Positions 35,204 through 43,592 of a DNA stretch of 46,991 nucleotides are shown piece after piece. A program made the translations under genes and the position numbers. The first letter of the stretch is position 1; each line of letters begins with the position of its first letter. This DNA comes from CAZWAP01 sp964632005 (lineage in GTDB: Bacteria > Planctomycetota > Phycisphaerae > Sedimentisphaerales > Anaerobacaceae): NCBI GenBank assembly GCA_964632005.1, contig CAZWAP010000017.1, positions 1 through 46,991 of the forward strand, read 5' to 3'. The notes beneath the pieces are model-generated. The model saw nothing but the letters and a program-made list of their open reading frames with translations. It ran no database searches and was not told where the DNA came from.

Positions 35204-35219
35204 TATTGGTTAACCAATA
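35204..35219. repeat. 16-bp perfect palindrome
   Basis: TATTGGTTAACCAATA is its own reverse complement and lies 13 bp after the PEP-CTERM stop. It may be an operator, or the first part of a bipartite terminator with the hairpin at 35236-35264. Confidence 0.6.
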
Positions 35220-35235
35220 TGTTTGTACAAATCGG

Positions 35236-35264
35236 GGCCCCCGCTGGCTAGCTCGGCTGGGGCC
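35236..35264 (+). terminator. Terminator-like hairpin after the PEP-CTERM gene
   Basis: GGCCCC (35236-35241) pairs with GGGGCC (35259-35264) around a 17-base loop that can pair further. The sequence after it (CTTGCTTATT) is only moderately T-rich, so termination strength is uncertain. Confidence 0.4.
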
Positions 35265-35401
35265 TTGCTTATTGCGCAGCTACTATTCACCCCTACAGGC
35301 GACCCTCCCCCCGGGCCCGGATGTGCCCGCACCAAGCCGCCGCGGCCACCTGGTCGAGAATCACCACCGGCCGTACCGCTATAAATAAAGAAAACAAAAG
35401 T

Positions 35402-36460
35402 TCAAGCCCGTGGTTCCTGGCATTCTTGGACGCCCTGCCGCTGCCTTTCCAAAGCGCTGGCCCTTTGCCCGATACTACGGGGCTTTTCGATCTCGGTGAT
35501 TATGCTCCCGCCCCGGAAGATGGTCACCGTCCCCGTGGACTCGCTGACCACTACGGCCATCGAATCACTTACCGCGGTGATCGCCGCCGCCGCGTGGTGC
35601 CGGGCGCCGAGACCACGCGGCAGCTCGAATTCCTTCTGCCCTGTCGTCTTGAGGTACGTCCCGCACGTCTCTATTACGCCATCCCCCCGCACGATGAAGG
35701 CGCCATCCAGGCTCGCAAACTCTTTGATTGTCTCCTCGAGTGAGGGGTCAAGTATGTTACGTTGCTCTTCGGGATAACCGTTAAACGGATTTAGAATAAG
35801 CTGCCGGGTCAGCCCAAGGACCCTCTGCGAGTCTCCGATTACGAACAGAGCACCGACCGGCTTACCCTCACGCCCTTCCTTGCCGAGCTCCGAGGCAAGG
35901 TGCACCACACGGTCGATAACCTCCGGCAGAATGTGGGACGGACTGTCCTGGCCCTCTCCGGAGGTGGCAAACATCTCGTACTCTCGACCCACCTCCGTTA
36001 TGAGCAGCGTGTCGAGATTACCGCTCCCAGCAATCCCCGCCAGAAAAACTATCGTATCCCCGCGCTTTATCAGGCCTCGCGTCAGAGCCAGGAATATCGC
36101 GATCTTCACCTGCCCTGTTCGGGTAAGAGGAACGTTCGGAACCCGCAAGAACCGTGTGCCACGGTGCTTTTGTGCCTCGTCCTCCGCAGGCGTCTTCGTC
36201 ACATACACGACCTCCGTCTCAAGCCCCTCCAACGCAGGTAACTCCTTCTCGCCAAGGGCGTCCACATACACGAATATCATCTCGGCACCGCAGGATTTCG
36301 CAATACCGCCAACATGGTCCAGAAGGGTCTGCGTAACTCCCCTGGCCGCCTGCGCTGCTGCCTGGGACTCATCGATCGTTTTGCCACTGTTCAACCCGAG
36401 CTCTTCCACGACACACCTCCGGCCAGCTTCGCCAATATCTTCGAGTTCAGCAACGAACAA
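35402..36460 (-). CDS. Diadenylate cyclase, DacZ-like two-domain form
   Basis: 352 residues. The DisA_N catalytic domain is C-terminal (~205-325): 'LDGAFIVRGDGV' holds the DGA motif (252-254), and 'GARHHAAAAITAVSDSMAVV' the RHR-type motif, here RHH (287-289). It makes c-di-AMP from two ATP. Residues 1-200 form an alpha/beta pyruvate-kinase-like region ('VGGIAKSCGAEMIFVYVDAL', 'LITEVGREYEMF'), as I recall for archaeal DacZ; no DNA-binding HhH domain of DisA and no CdaA membrane helices. The start is doubtful: the frame opens with TTG and has no upstream ATG before a stop, while an ATG at 36483 lies in another frame. It is divergent from degP genes. Confidence 0.85.
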   Translation of the reverse strand: MFVAELEDIGEAGRRCVVEELGLNSGKTIDESQAAAQAARGVTQTLLDHVGGIAKSCGAEMIFVYVDALGEKELPALEGLETEVVYVTKTPAEDEAQKHRGTRFLRVPNVPLTRTGQVKIAIFLALTRGLIKRGDTIVFLAGIAGSGNLDTLLITEVGREYEMFATSGEGQDSPSHILPEVIDRVVHLASELGKEGREGKPVGALFVIGDSQRVLGLTRQLILNPFNGYPEEQRNILDPSLEETIKEFASLDGAFIVRGDGVIETCGTYLKTTGQKEFELPRGLGARHHAAAAITAVSDSMAVVVSESTGTVTIFRGGSIITEIEKPRSIGQRASALERQRQGVQECQEPRA

Positions 36461-36793
36461 TATCGCCCGACCAGCGTAGCCATTAAAATAAAATCATCTG
36501 GACGAATCAATACCGCTGTGTTACACACGGGCCGCGGCCCCGAAAGCCCGAGCAATCTGGACCGTCTCGCCACGGGTGGTTATCAGCGCCTCTGCCAGTT
36601 TGGCAGGACCAGAGCCGATCGGCCCTCGAAAGATGGCAGGCTGGCATCAATGCCGACTTCTTGGCAACATATGCAAGTTTCGCTAACACAACCACTTGGC
36701 GAGATCGGCTTCGCCCTGGCATATTTTTTGCACACTTTTTACCCGATGCCGGTGGAAAAGTTAACACAAACGACCTGACCAAGGGAGACAAAA
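36461..36793 (+). promoter_or_regulatory. Intergenic region with a possible promoter for the DegP genes
   Basis: 333 bp between the diadenylate cyclase and the first DegP-like gene. A promoter-like pair TTGGCG (36696-36701) and CATATT (36720-36725), 18 bases apart, faces the protease; the predicted leader is ~60 nt. A good AGGGAGA ribosome site precedes the ATG. I see no further gene; the minus-strand frame running in from the cyclase side is discussed under that gene. Confidence 0.35.
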
Positions 36794-38266
36794 ATGAAGA
36801 ATGCAAGCCCACTGAGAACAAGAGAACCGCTCACACTGCTCGGCTGCCTGATGATCTTCTATCTCGCATTGACGGGGCTGCCGCCGTCTGTCTCGGCGCA
36901 GGAACAGGAGAGTATCGCCACCCTGCGCCGGCTCGGCAAGGCGTTTGCTTCCGTCGCCGAGAAGGCGTCACCGGCCGTCGTCGGCGTCAAATCCGAGCAA
37001 GCCGTAACTACAACCCAGTATTTTCCCGACTACCAGTGGCCCTTTGATCCTTTTGACGACGACATCTTCGACTTCTTCTTCCGCCGCCGGATGCCGCGCA
37101 GACAAGAACCCCAGAAAAAGCAGTACCGTACAGCTCAGGGTTCCGGCTTTATCATCTCCTCCGATGGCTACATCCTCACCAATAATCACGTCGTCGAAAA
37201 CGCAGACAAGGTCCAGGTCGAGCTGGCCGACGAACGCAAATTCTCCGCTGAGGTCGTCGGCACAGACCCCGAATCCGATCTGGCCGTCTTGAAAATAGAC
37301 GCCCGCGACCTGCCCTATCTTAAACTCGCCGACTCCGACAAGCTGGAGGTCGGCGAGTGGGTGCTCGCAATCGGAAACCCATTTGGACTCAGCCACACCG
37401 TAACCGCAGGCATAGTCAGCGCCACCGGACGCACGGACGTCGGCCTGGCAACCTATGAGAATTTCATCCAGACCGACGCGGCAATCAATTTCGGCAACTC
37501 CGGTGGACCGCTGATTAACCTCGATGGCGAAGTGGTCGGCATTAACGCCGCCATCATCGGACCAGGTGGCAATATCGGTATCGGCTTCGCAATACCTATC
37601 AATATGGCCAAGTACGTCTACGAGCAACTCAAGGCAAATGGACGGGTCGTCAGGGGTTTTCTGGGCGTCCTCCCACAGGACCTGACCGTGGAGATGGCCG
37701 ATGTGTTCGGCCTGAAAAACGGAAAGGGCGTCATAATCGCCGAGGTAACGCCTGACTCCGCAGCCGACAAGGCTGGCCTTAAACACAACGACATCATCCT
37801 TGAGCTCAATGGCAAGCCTATTGAGTCGGCCAACGACCTCCGCAACAAGATCGCCCGCTACAAACCCGGCACGAAGATCGAACTGGTCATCTGGAGAAAT
37901 GAGAAGCAAAAGAAAATCCAGGTCACTCTGGACGAACGCCCCTCACGCGAAGAACTGGCACGCGGATCCTATGCCCTGCCGCCGGACATAGGCTTCTCAG
38001 TCCAGAACCTTACCGAGGAGCTGGCGAAGCGTTTTGGCTACGAAGGAGAGACCGGCGTCGTAGTCAGCAGGGTTGAGTCCGGCTCGGCTGCCGAGCGAGC
38101 GGGAATCACCCCCGGAATGTTGATCAAGGAGGTCAACCGCAAAGTCGTCCACAACACCCGTGAATTCAACGCCGCGGTCAACGAAGCCAGGGACCAAGGC
38201 CGTCTCCTCCTCCTGGTCAAGCGAGAGAATTACACGGCCTTTATCCTCCTGCCCCTGGAAGAATAG
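36794..38266 (+). CDS. DegP/HtrA family periplasmic serine protease (first of tandem)
   Basis: 490 residues. A signal peptide ends near 'VSAQEQES' (~35). The catalytic triad is His132 ('ILTNNHVVENAD'), Asp162 ('DPESDLAVLKI') and Ser236 ('AINFGNSGGPL'); the usual Pro of NPGNSGG is Phe. A Phe/Asp-rich stretch 'WPFDPFDDDIFDFFFRRRMP' (82-101), typical of the LA loop, precedes the protease domain. Two PDZ domains follow (~275-365 with 'KAGLKHNDIILELNGKPIES', ~390-480 with 'ERAGITPGMLIKEVNRKVVH'). The length and layout match DegP/DegQ. It should degrade or refold misfolded envelope proteins. A second HtrA gene follows after 283 bp. Confidence 0.93.
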   Translation: MKNASPLRTREPLTLLGCLMIFYLALTGLPPSVSAQEQESIATLRRLGKAFASVAEKASPAVVGVKSEQAVTTTQYFPDYQWPFDPFDDDIFDFFFRRRMPRRQEPQKKQYRTAQGSGFIISSDGYILTNNHVVENADKVQVELADERKFSAEVVGTDPESDLAVLKIDARDLPYLKLADSDKLEVGEWVLAIGNPFGLSHTVTAGIVSATGRTDVGLATYENFIQTDAAINFGNSGGPLINLDGEVVGINAAIIGPGGNIGIGFAIPINMAKYVYEQLKANGRVVRGFLGVLPQDLTVEMADVFGLKNGKGVIIAEVTPDSAADKAGLKHNDIILELNGKPIESANDLRNKIARYKPGTKIELVIWRNEKQKKIQVTLDERPSREELARGSYALPPDIGFSVQNLTEELAKRFGYEGETGVVVSRVESGSAAERAGITPGMLIKEVNRKVVHNTREFNAAVNEARDQGRLLLLVKRENYTAFILLPLEE

Positions 38267-38430
38267 GGACGCCGGACGTCCGCTTCTTCCCGGCAGGCAA
38301 GGCAACGGCTGATAACTTTGTTTATCCTGTGCCGTTGGAGAACTATCCGGCTTTGCCGCCGTTGACAGGGCCATTGTCGCCCCGCCGGCGACCACGGTAC
38401 ATAGCCGGGTATCTCGCTGCCGGGAGATTC

Positions 38431-38446
38431 GCGAATCGAAATTCGC
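38431..38446. repeat. Hairpin/palindrome between the two HtrA genes
   Basis: GCGAAT-CGAA-ATTCGC forms a perfect 6-bp stem with a CGAA loop, and it overlaps a 12-bp palindrome GATTCGCGAATC (38426-38437). The two structures exclude one another. It lies in the 283-bp spacer, ~100 bp before the next start, and could be a regulator site or transcript-processing element. Confidence 0.35.
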
Positions 38447-38549
38447 TCTGTAAGTCTTAGCGAGCCGGTTGAAGGCCCACGGCAGATTATGACACCGCCG
38501 ACTTACAGCCGTCCGCCCGCGGGCTCGCTGCGATGCGGGAGGTAACGAT

Positions 38550-40028
38550 ATGACTATAACCAGAAAACTCACCAATGCGATGCTGACCTGCTTGCTGTTG
38601 AATCTGACCTGCGCTGCGGCGACCGCCTTGGGCGAGCTTGCCTATGATCGCCGAACTCCGGTCGTCAACGTCTACGAAAAGGCTCACAAAGCCGTGGTCA
38701 ACATATCCGGCGAGCGCGTCGTCTCTTCCAGCATACGGCCGGGCTTCGACTGGCCGGACATATTCGACTTCTGGGGACCAAGGTTTCAGCAGCGGGTCGC
38801 CGTGCTCGGCTCCGGTGTGGTCGTGCACGAAGACGGTTATATCGTAACAAATGCACACGTCGTTGAAGGCGCAAAGCGAATCAAGGTAATCTTCAGTGAC
38901 GGCCGCGAGTTCCTCGCCAACGTGGTAAACGCCGACAAGAGTAAAGACCTGGCCGTACTCTCCATCTCGGCCGGAGAAAAACTCTCCTTTGTCAAGCTCG
39001 GCAGAAGCAACGACCTGATGATCGGTGAGACCGTCGTGGCGATCGGAAATCCCTACGGCTACGCAAACACCGTCACCAGCGGAGTGATAAGCGCCATCGG
39101 AAGGGATATCGAGGTCACCGAGGGCTTCTGGCTCAGAGGTCTGATACAGACAGACGCACCCATCAACCCCGGCAATAGCGGCGGACCCCTGCTCAATATC
39201 AACGCCGAGCTCATCGGCATCAATACTGCCATAAGGGCCGAGGCCCAGAACATAGGCTTCGCCATTCCCGTTGATACCCTCGTCGACAACCTCCGCCATA
39301 TGCTGATGCCCGAGGAGCTCCGCCGAGTCAGGCTCGGCCTGGTCGTTGGACGCAACAAAAGCATCGGAAGGTTCACCGGCCTGGTGGTTGACTCGGTGAC
39401 CACGGCAAGTCCGGCAGAAAAAGCCGGAATAGCCCCCGGTGATATTATCCTCTCCATCGACGGCAAAAAACTGGCCAACGTGATCGATTTCTACGTCAGC
39501 CTGATCGGCAAGCAGATCGGAGAGCCCATCACAATACAATATGTCAAGCCGCACCGGCTCGCCCCGCAAAGCAAGACCGCAAAACTCACCTTGGAAGCCC
39601 GCCCATTGCCCGACGGACGCAAGCGCGTGGCAAAATTCTTCCAGATGGAGGTATCCGAGCTTACCGCCAGCGTCGCCCGAAAATTCGGCTTCGAAAGCGC
39701 CTATCCGATCCTCATTATAACCGCCGTGCACGCCCGAGGCGCAGCAGCCGACGCCGGCCTGGCACCAGGAGACCTGATCCTTGAAATAAACGGAGCGACC
39801 GTTAGCAATAGCAAAGAGCTCTCCCTCGTGATGGAAAAGGTCAACCAGGGCGATCTCGTCAGAATCAAGCTGATGCGCATCAGCATAGGGCTGTTCGGCC
39901 AGATCCAGCGGCAATACACCGTAGTCCTCCGGGCCGACAGCAGCCGCACCGACCCTCGCCTGTTCTCCTCGATTCCCCCGGACCACCGCCCGACCGCCAC
40001 CGCAACGTCGGCTCGGCCGGCTGGCTAA
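38550..40028 (+). CDS. DegP/HtrA family serine protease (second of tandem)
   Basis: 492 residues, GGGAGGT before the ATG. A signal peptide (MLTCLLLNLTCAAATALG) is followed by a trypsin-like domain with His103 ('YIVTNAHVVEGA'), Asp133 ('ADKSKDLAVLSI') and Ser210 ('PINPGNSGGPLL'). Two PDZ domains come next ('EKAGIAPGDIILSIDGKKLA' and 'DAGLAPGDLILEINGATVSN'). The long acidic loop seen in the upstream protease is shortened here. The C-terminal ~30 residues are Pro/Thr/Ser-rich. It is a distinct paralogue of its neighbour rather than a recent duplicate. It ends 16 bp from a convergent sulfatase gene. Confidence 0.92.
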   Translation: MTITRKLTNAMLTCLLLNLTCAAATALGELAYDRRTPVVNVYEKAHKAVVNISGERVVSSSIRPGFDWPDIFDFWGPRFQQRVAVLGSGVVVHEDGYIVTNAHVVEGAKRIKVIFSDGREFLANVVNADKSKDLAVLSISAGEKLSFVKLGRSNDLMIGETVVAIGNPYGYANTVTSGVISAIGRDIEVTEGFWLRGLIQTDAPINPGNSGGPLLNINAELIGINTAIRAEAQNIGFAIPVDTLVDNLRHMLMPEELRRVRLGLVVGRNKSIGRFTGLVVDSVTTASPAEKAGIAPGDIILSIDGKKLANVIDFYVSLIGKQIGEPITIQYVKPHRLAPQSKTAKLTLEARPLPDGRKRVAKFFQMEVSELTASVARKFGFESAYPILIITAVHARGAAADAGLAPGDLILEINGATVSNSKELSLVMEKVNQGDLVRIKLMRISIGLFGQIQRQYTVVLRADSSRTDPRLFSSIPPDHRPTATATSARPAG

Positions 40029-40044
40029 GCTCCCTGTGTATCCC

Positions 40045-41469
40045 CTAATAATCAGCCCCCGCAAGACTATTGTCGCACGAGGCTTCCCACGCAGCCAGGG
40101 TAGCCTTCATGGAAGCAACGATCTCCGCGTGACTACTGGCGATATCAGTGCGCTCATATGGGTCAACGACAAGGTCGTAAAGCTCAAAGGTCGAGCCGCC
40201 GTCGGTGCTTATCAACTTGTACCGGTTATCTGTGAGAGACTTCCTCTTTCCTGACTCAAAACCTATGGGCATAGGGCGCTCGCTCATCTTCCCCTCGATT
40301 ACCGGCAACAAACTCACCCCGTCGATAGGCTTCGGCTGCCCTTCCATCTCGAAACCAAGAACGTCCATCACCGTCGGGAAATAGTCCGACGTACAACAAG
40401 GCATCTTCACCACTGTGGGCCTCTTGATTCGGCCAGGCCATTCGAGCAACCCGGGCACCCTCACTCCCCCCTCATACAGGCTGCGCTTGCGCTCCCGGAA
40501 CCCACCGGTCAGCCCCGGCGTGCCATTCTCGGGCCCGTTGTCACTGCTGAACCAAAACATCGTGTTTCCCGAGACGCCCAGCTTCTCCAGCTCCCTGCGC
40601 AGACGCCCTACCTGTTCATCCATAGCCGTTATGCACCCGTAGTAATCCTGCTCACTGCTGCTGCAATCCGGGTACATCGCCCTGTACTCTGGACCTGCTA
40701 TGAAAGGTTTATGGGGCGCGTGGAACCAGATAACCGCAAGAAACGGCCTCTTAGCAGCGACCGCTTTACGAAAAAAACGTATCGCCTGGTCCGCGATTAC
40801 CCTGGAATCGTCGCCGGCCAGCTCCGGACTGTCGATGGGAACGTAATTGCCATCCTGCCGCCAGTAATAAGTCCCGTAGAAACCCTCGCTACCAGGGCTC
40901 TTCATCGGGTCCCACGTCGGGACCTTCGCCTCCGTGGAAAAGCACACGTCGAACCCATTTTCCCACGGTGGAGAGTAATGCTTTGTCGCGCCGGGACGGC
41001 CGCGGTTGCTGTCCCTGATCTCGGTCGTCAGAGTTCCCAGGTGCCACTTGCCGAAATGTCCCGTCAGGTAGCCCCGTGCCTTGAGAGCCTCAGCTAATGT
41101 TACCTCCTCGCTTCTCATATGGCCAGTGTTGGCAAAGAAAACGCCATACCGGTACGGATGTCGGCCCGTAATGCAACTGCCCCGCGTCGGTGAACACACC
41201 GGCGCACCAGAATACCACCGGTCGAACCGAATACCCTTGGACGCCATATCATCGAGATTCGGCGTCTTGATAACAGGATGCCCATTGTAGCCGACATCGC
41301 CCCATCCGAGATCATCGGCCATACACAGGACAACGTTCGGCCGGTTCGAGGCCATCTCTATCCGCACAGCCCTGTTCGACAGCACAACTGCGGCCGCCGA
41401 CCTGCATTTTGAAAGAACCACGCCGCCTGCTGTCCCTGCACACCGCTTTAAAAAACACCGACGATTCAT
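40045..41469 (-). CDS. Exported sulfatase (family S1), second copy
   Basis: 474 residues from the ATG at 41469, with GGAGGTAAGG in front; a longer frame adds a low-complexity Arg-rich N-terminus that looks non-coding. The N-terminus MNRRCFLKRCAGTAGG is a twin-Arg signal. The metal site is 'VVLCMADDLGWGDVGYNG', and the formylglycine motif is C-S-P-T-R with Cys92, then 'GSCITGR'. 'GHFGKWHLG' and 'MFWFSSDNGPENG' complete the site. The 'DDLGWGDVGYNG' type is the arylsulfatase-like subgroup, often active on sulfated sugars. It differs from the sulfatase at 27593-29059. A gene remnant lies 25 bp upstream in the same direction. Confidence 0.93.
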   Translation of the reverse strand: MNRRCFLKRCAGTAGGVVLSKCRSAAAVVLSNRAVRIEMASNRPNVVLCMADDLGWGDVGYNGHPVIKTPNLDDMASKGIRFDRWYSGAPVCSPTRGSCITGRHPYRYGVFFANTGHMRSEEVTLAEALKARGYLTGHFGKWHLGTLTTEIRDSNRGRPGATKHYSPPWENGFDVCFSTEAKVPTWDPMKSPGSEGFYGTYYWRQDGNYVPIDSPELAGDDSRVIADQAIRFFRKAVAAKRPFLAVIWFHAPHKPFIAGPEYRAMYPDCSSSEQDYYGCITAMDEQVGRLRRELEKLGVSGNTMFWFSSDNGPENGTPGLTGGFRERKRSLYEGGVRVPGLLEWPGRIKRPTVVKMPCCTSDYFPTVMDVLGFEMEGQPKPIDGVSLLPVIEGKMSERPMPIGFESGKRKSLTDNRYKLISTDGGSTFELYDLVVDPYERTDIASSHAEIVASMKATLAAWEASCDNSLAGADY

Positions 41470-41494
41470 AAACACCTTACCTCCTCTCCGGCTA

Positions 41495-41917
41495 TCACTT
41501 CTGCTTGGTCGGCTCAACGCCAACCACCTTGAAAGGTATGGCCGGCACAACGGCTGTGAAGCTTTCCTTGCCGAGCTTCGTTGTGCCCGTGAGAATGATG
41601 TTGTGCCTGGTCCCCGGCCGGACTTGCTTCTGCAGTGTAACCGTAACGGTAGCCTCGTTCTTGCCCTTTGCAATAACCGCCCGCCGCACGGCAACGCCCT
41701 TCGGCGGCTCATCCGCCTTCAAGATTATCGCCCCGTCCGCTCCCGCCCGCCGAACAACCTCTCGACCACCGAGCACCGCCTTGCCTACTATCGATGGCCT
41801 GACGACCCCGACGGCGGAATTCTCAGGAGCCGTCACGGTAAACCGCACCTGATCCTGGCCAGCCGGAACCACCGCATCTTGCACCTCAACAGAATCCCAA
41901 ATCCATCTCGCTCGCAA
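41495..41917 (-). pseudogene. Probable C-terminal remnant of an exported Ig-like/pre-peptidase protein
   Basis: A 140-residue frame with only a TTG start, no clear ribosome site, and a stop about ten codons further upstream. The content is one complete beta-sandwich-like module: 'VPAGQDQVRFTVTAPENSAV', 'AVIAKGKNEATVTVTLQKQV' and 'KLGKESFTAVVPAIPFKVVG'. This style is the C-terminal tail of large planctomycete exported proteins (peptidase- or Ig-like). No signal peptide or catalytic domain is attached, so it is best read as a truncated remnant. It could instead be a small intact gene co-transcribed with the sulfatase downstream. Confidence 0.45.
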
Positions 41918-42313
41918 CCCTAACCTGACAACACTATTATCTCAAAGCACAACCCGTAAGGCAAGAAATTTACAATCGCGAAATACCTTGGCCAGGGGAA
42001 CAAAGTTTATCTGATGCCCCCAAAAAGGACGCGCCCGAAGAATCGACTTAGCAACGCCACGACGCAGTGCCAGGCCAGCCTGCGGCCGTAGCTGCTGGCA
42101 CCGCCGCAGCAAACAACGGAAAAGCCTTCGGCCTCTGACGACGTGCTTGCAGAATCCTCGCAAGCATATTATCCTTGTTGCGCCGGGTCGTGCGGTCGCT
42201 GATCCTCAACTGCTCTCTTTAGACATCGGTTTACCCGGATGGTATAAGACGGGCCGAGCCTGAAATTGTAACGACCAAGGGCACACGAATCGTCAGTCGC
42301 AGGAACGACTAAG
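41918..42313 (+). promoter_or_regulatory. Intergenic stretch with predicted promoter for the next gene
   Basis: 396 bp without a convincing gene. TAGACA (42220-42225) and TATAAG (42243-42248) are 17 bases apart and face the gene at 42314, giving a leader of about 60 nt. The remainder shows no repeat or RNA that I recognise; it may contain decayed upstream sequence of the remnant at 41495-41917. Confidence 0.5.
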
Positions 42314-42871
42314 ATGCACAGGCAAATAACAATCAGGGTTGTATATCTGGTAGCCGTGTTGGGTATCACCTGTGGCTGGCAAGGCCGAACAACAGGTGCA
42401 CCGGCCAACGAGGCAGAGTTTACAAGCCGGCAAGTAAGCCTTACAGTGAACGTCACGTCAAATGTATATACGTACGAGCTGAGCAACTCCGGACTCGTGC
42501 CGATTGTCGGGTTCGAGCTGCCGCATCACGCTGCCTACAACTTTCAGGCGCCGCAGGGGTGGAAGATAGAAGCCGACCAAACCGTATTCCGGACGTGGTG
42601 CACCAGGGCCGAGGATGCCATCGCTCCCGGCGAGAAGAAGAAATTCTCAATGCGCGTCAGCAGCAAGGGGGCGGTTTTAGGACGCGCACCGGCGCGATTG
42701 AGCCTACAAGGAGGCCAGACGACGGTCATCCCCCGCGTATGGGTGCCCGTGCACGAGCGACGCAGCTATATCTGGCTCATTCCTGCGATCATCTGCCTGC
42801 TCGCAGTGACACACGCAATCCTAATAGGCATCAGGCAACGACAAAAGGCAAAATCCCGCCTCAGCGCTTGA
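42314..42871 (+). CDS. Small exported protein with C-terminal membrane anchor
   Basis: 185 residues. AGGA lies nine bases before the ATG. A signal peptide (VVYLVAVLGITCGWQ) opens it, a beta-rich domain of ~110 residues follows ('VTSNVYTYELSNSGLVPIVG', 'GEKKKFSMRVSSKGAVLG'), then one transmembrane helix (SYIWLIPAIICLLAVTHAIL) and a basic tail (RQRQKAKSR). The layout (signal, beta domain, helix, positive tail) resembles sortase-type substrates, but there is no PEP motif. Its 3' end overlaps that of the EpsI-like gene by 11 bp on the opposite strand. No family is recognised. Confidence 0.7.
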   Translation: MHRQITIRVVYLVAVLGITCGWQGRTTGAPANEAEFTSRQVSLTVNVTSNVYTYELSNSGLVPIVGFELPHHAAYNFQAPQGWKIEADQTVFRTWCTRAEDAIAPGEKKKFSMRVSSKGAVLGRAPARLSLQGGQTTVIPRVWVPVHERRSYIWLIPAIICLLAVTHAILIGIRQRQKAKSRLSA

Positions 42872-43592
42872 GCTGTTCGGGCGTAGGGAAGTGCTCCGTC
42901 ACAAGGATGGGCACCGCCTCGCGGAAGAGCCTTGTGCACAGCTCGATCGCAGCCTCCGGGCTGCCATCCATCGGATAGCCTGCGACCGTCTCGATCTTGC
43001 TGAAATAAACGTGCCGATTCCCGGGCTTCCCGATGATCCATCGTACCTGTTCGCGGCTGTGCTTGAATCGACCGTCAGCGCAGAAACAAAACACCACAAC
43101 CTTTCGCTCCGTCTTTTCTCTCAATAGCAGCAAGCGCGCCTTTACCCTCGGGCTCTGCGCCAACTCTGGCACATCTATGATGATATTCTTCATCTGTTCG
43201 ATAATCGCACCACCCTGGCGATAGCAGACGTCCGGCGTGTGGGGAACCTTGCTTCGTGGATCGCTGTAGTACGTCACGAACAGAACGACCGCCGCCCGTT
43301 CCCCAGCGGGGACCGCCCTGGAAAGACGGACAATAAGATATTCGTCCGTCTCGATCTCGTCGGGTGGAATGTCGGACCGAACCCAGCCTGTCCTGAAGGA
43401 AGGCAAACGCGAAATGTCGAACTCCTTGAGGCTCTTGCGAATAGCAATAGGCTCCTTTTGGTAGTGCCGGGCCAACGCCTCGAGGCCGGGGCGAAGTCCG
43501 AGGGCGGCCGCGGCAAGAATGGCAAGCGGCAGCAGGAACCCCGCTGAACAAAAGGAGCGAACGACGGAACTGGTGGTTTCGCTTCTATGCAT
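42861..43592 (-). CDS. EpsI-like protein (DUF3485), exosortase-associated
   Basis: 243 residues from the ATG at 43592, with GGAGG six bases upstream; this start overlaps the end of the exosortase gene by 8 bp. One N-terminal helix (GFLLPLAILAAAALGL) anchors it. The DUF3485 core has 'YYSDPRSKVPHTPDVCYRQG', equivalent to the conserved 'H.P..C....G' of EpsI, with Cys and His in a row. EpsI proteins occur beside exosortases, in some families fused to them, and are thought to act in surface polysaccharide or sorting, though the mechanism is unsettled. Here it directly follows an exosortase homologue that lacks its own Cys and His. Confidence 0.85.
   Translation of the reverse strand: MHRSETTSSVVRSFCSAGFLLPLAILAAAALGLRPGLEALARHYQKEPIAIRKSLKEFDISRLPSFRTGWVRSDIPPDEIETDEYLIVRLSRAVPAGERAAVVLFVTYYSDPRSKVPHTPDVCYRQGGAIIEQMKNIIIDVPELAQSPRVKARLLLLREKTERKVVVFCFCADGRFKHSREQVRWIIGKPGNRHVYFSKIETVAGYPMDGSPEAAIELCTRLFREAVPILVTEHFPTPEQLKR

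Noticed and set aside
38487..40064. Minus-strand frame of ~525 codons opposite the second HtrA gene
   Set aside because: It is an antisense shadow of a clear HtrA gene with triad and PDZ domains; it has no recognisable domain, and long antisense frames are common in GC-rich DNA.
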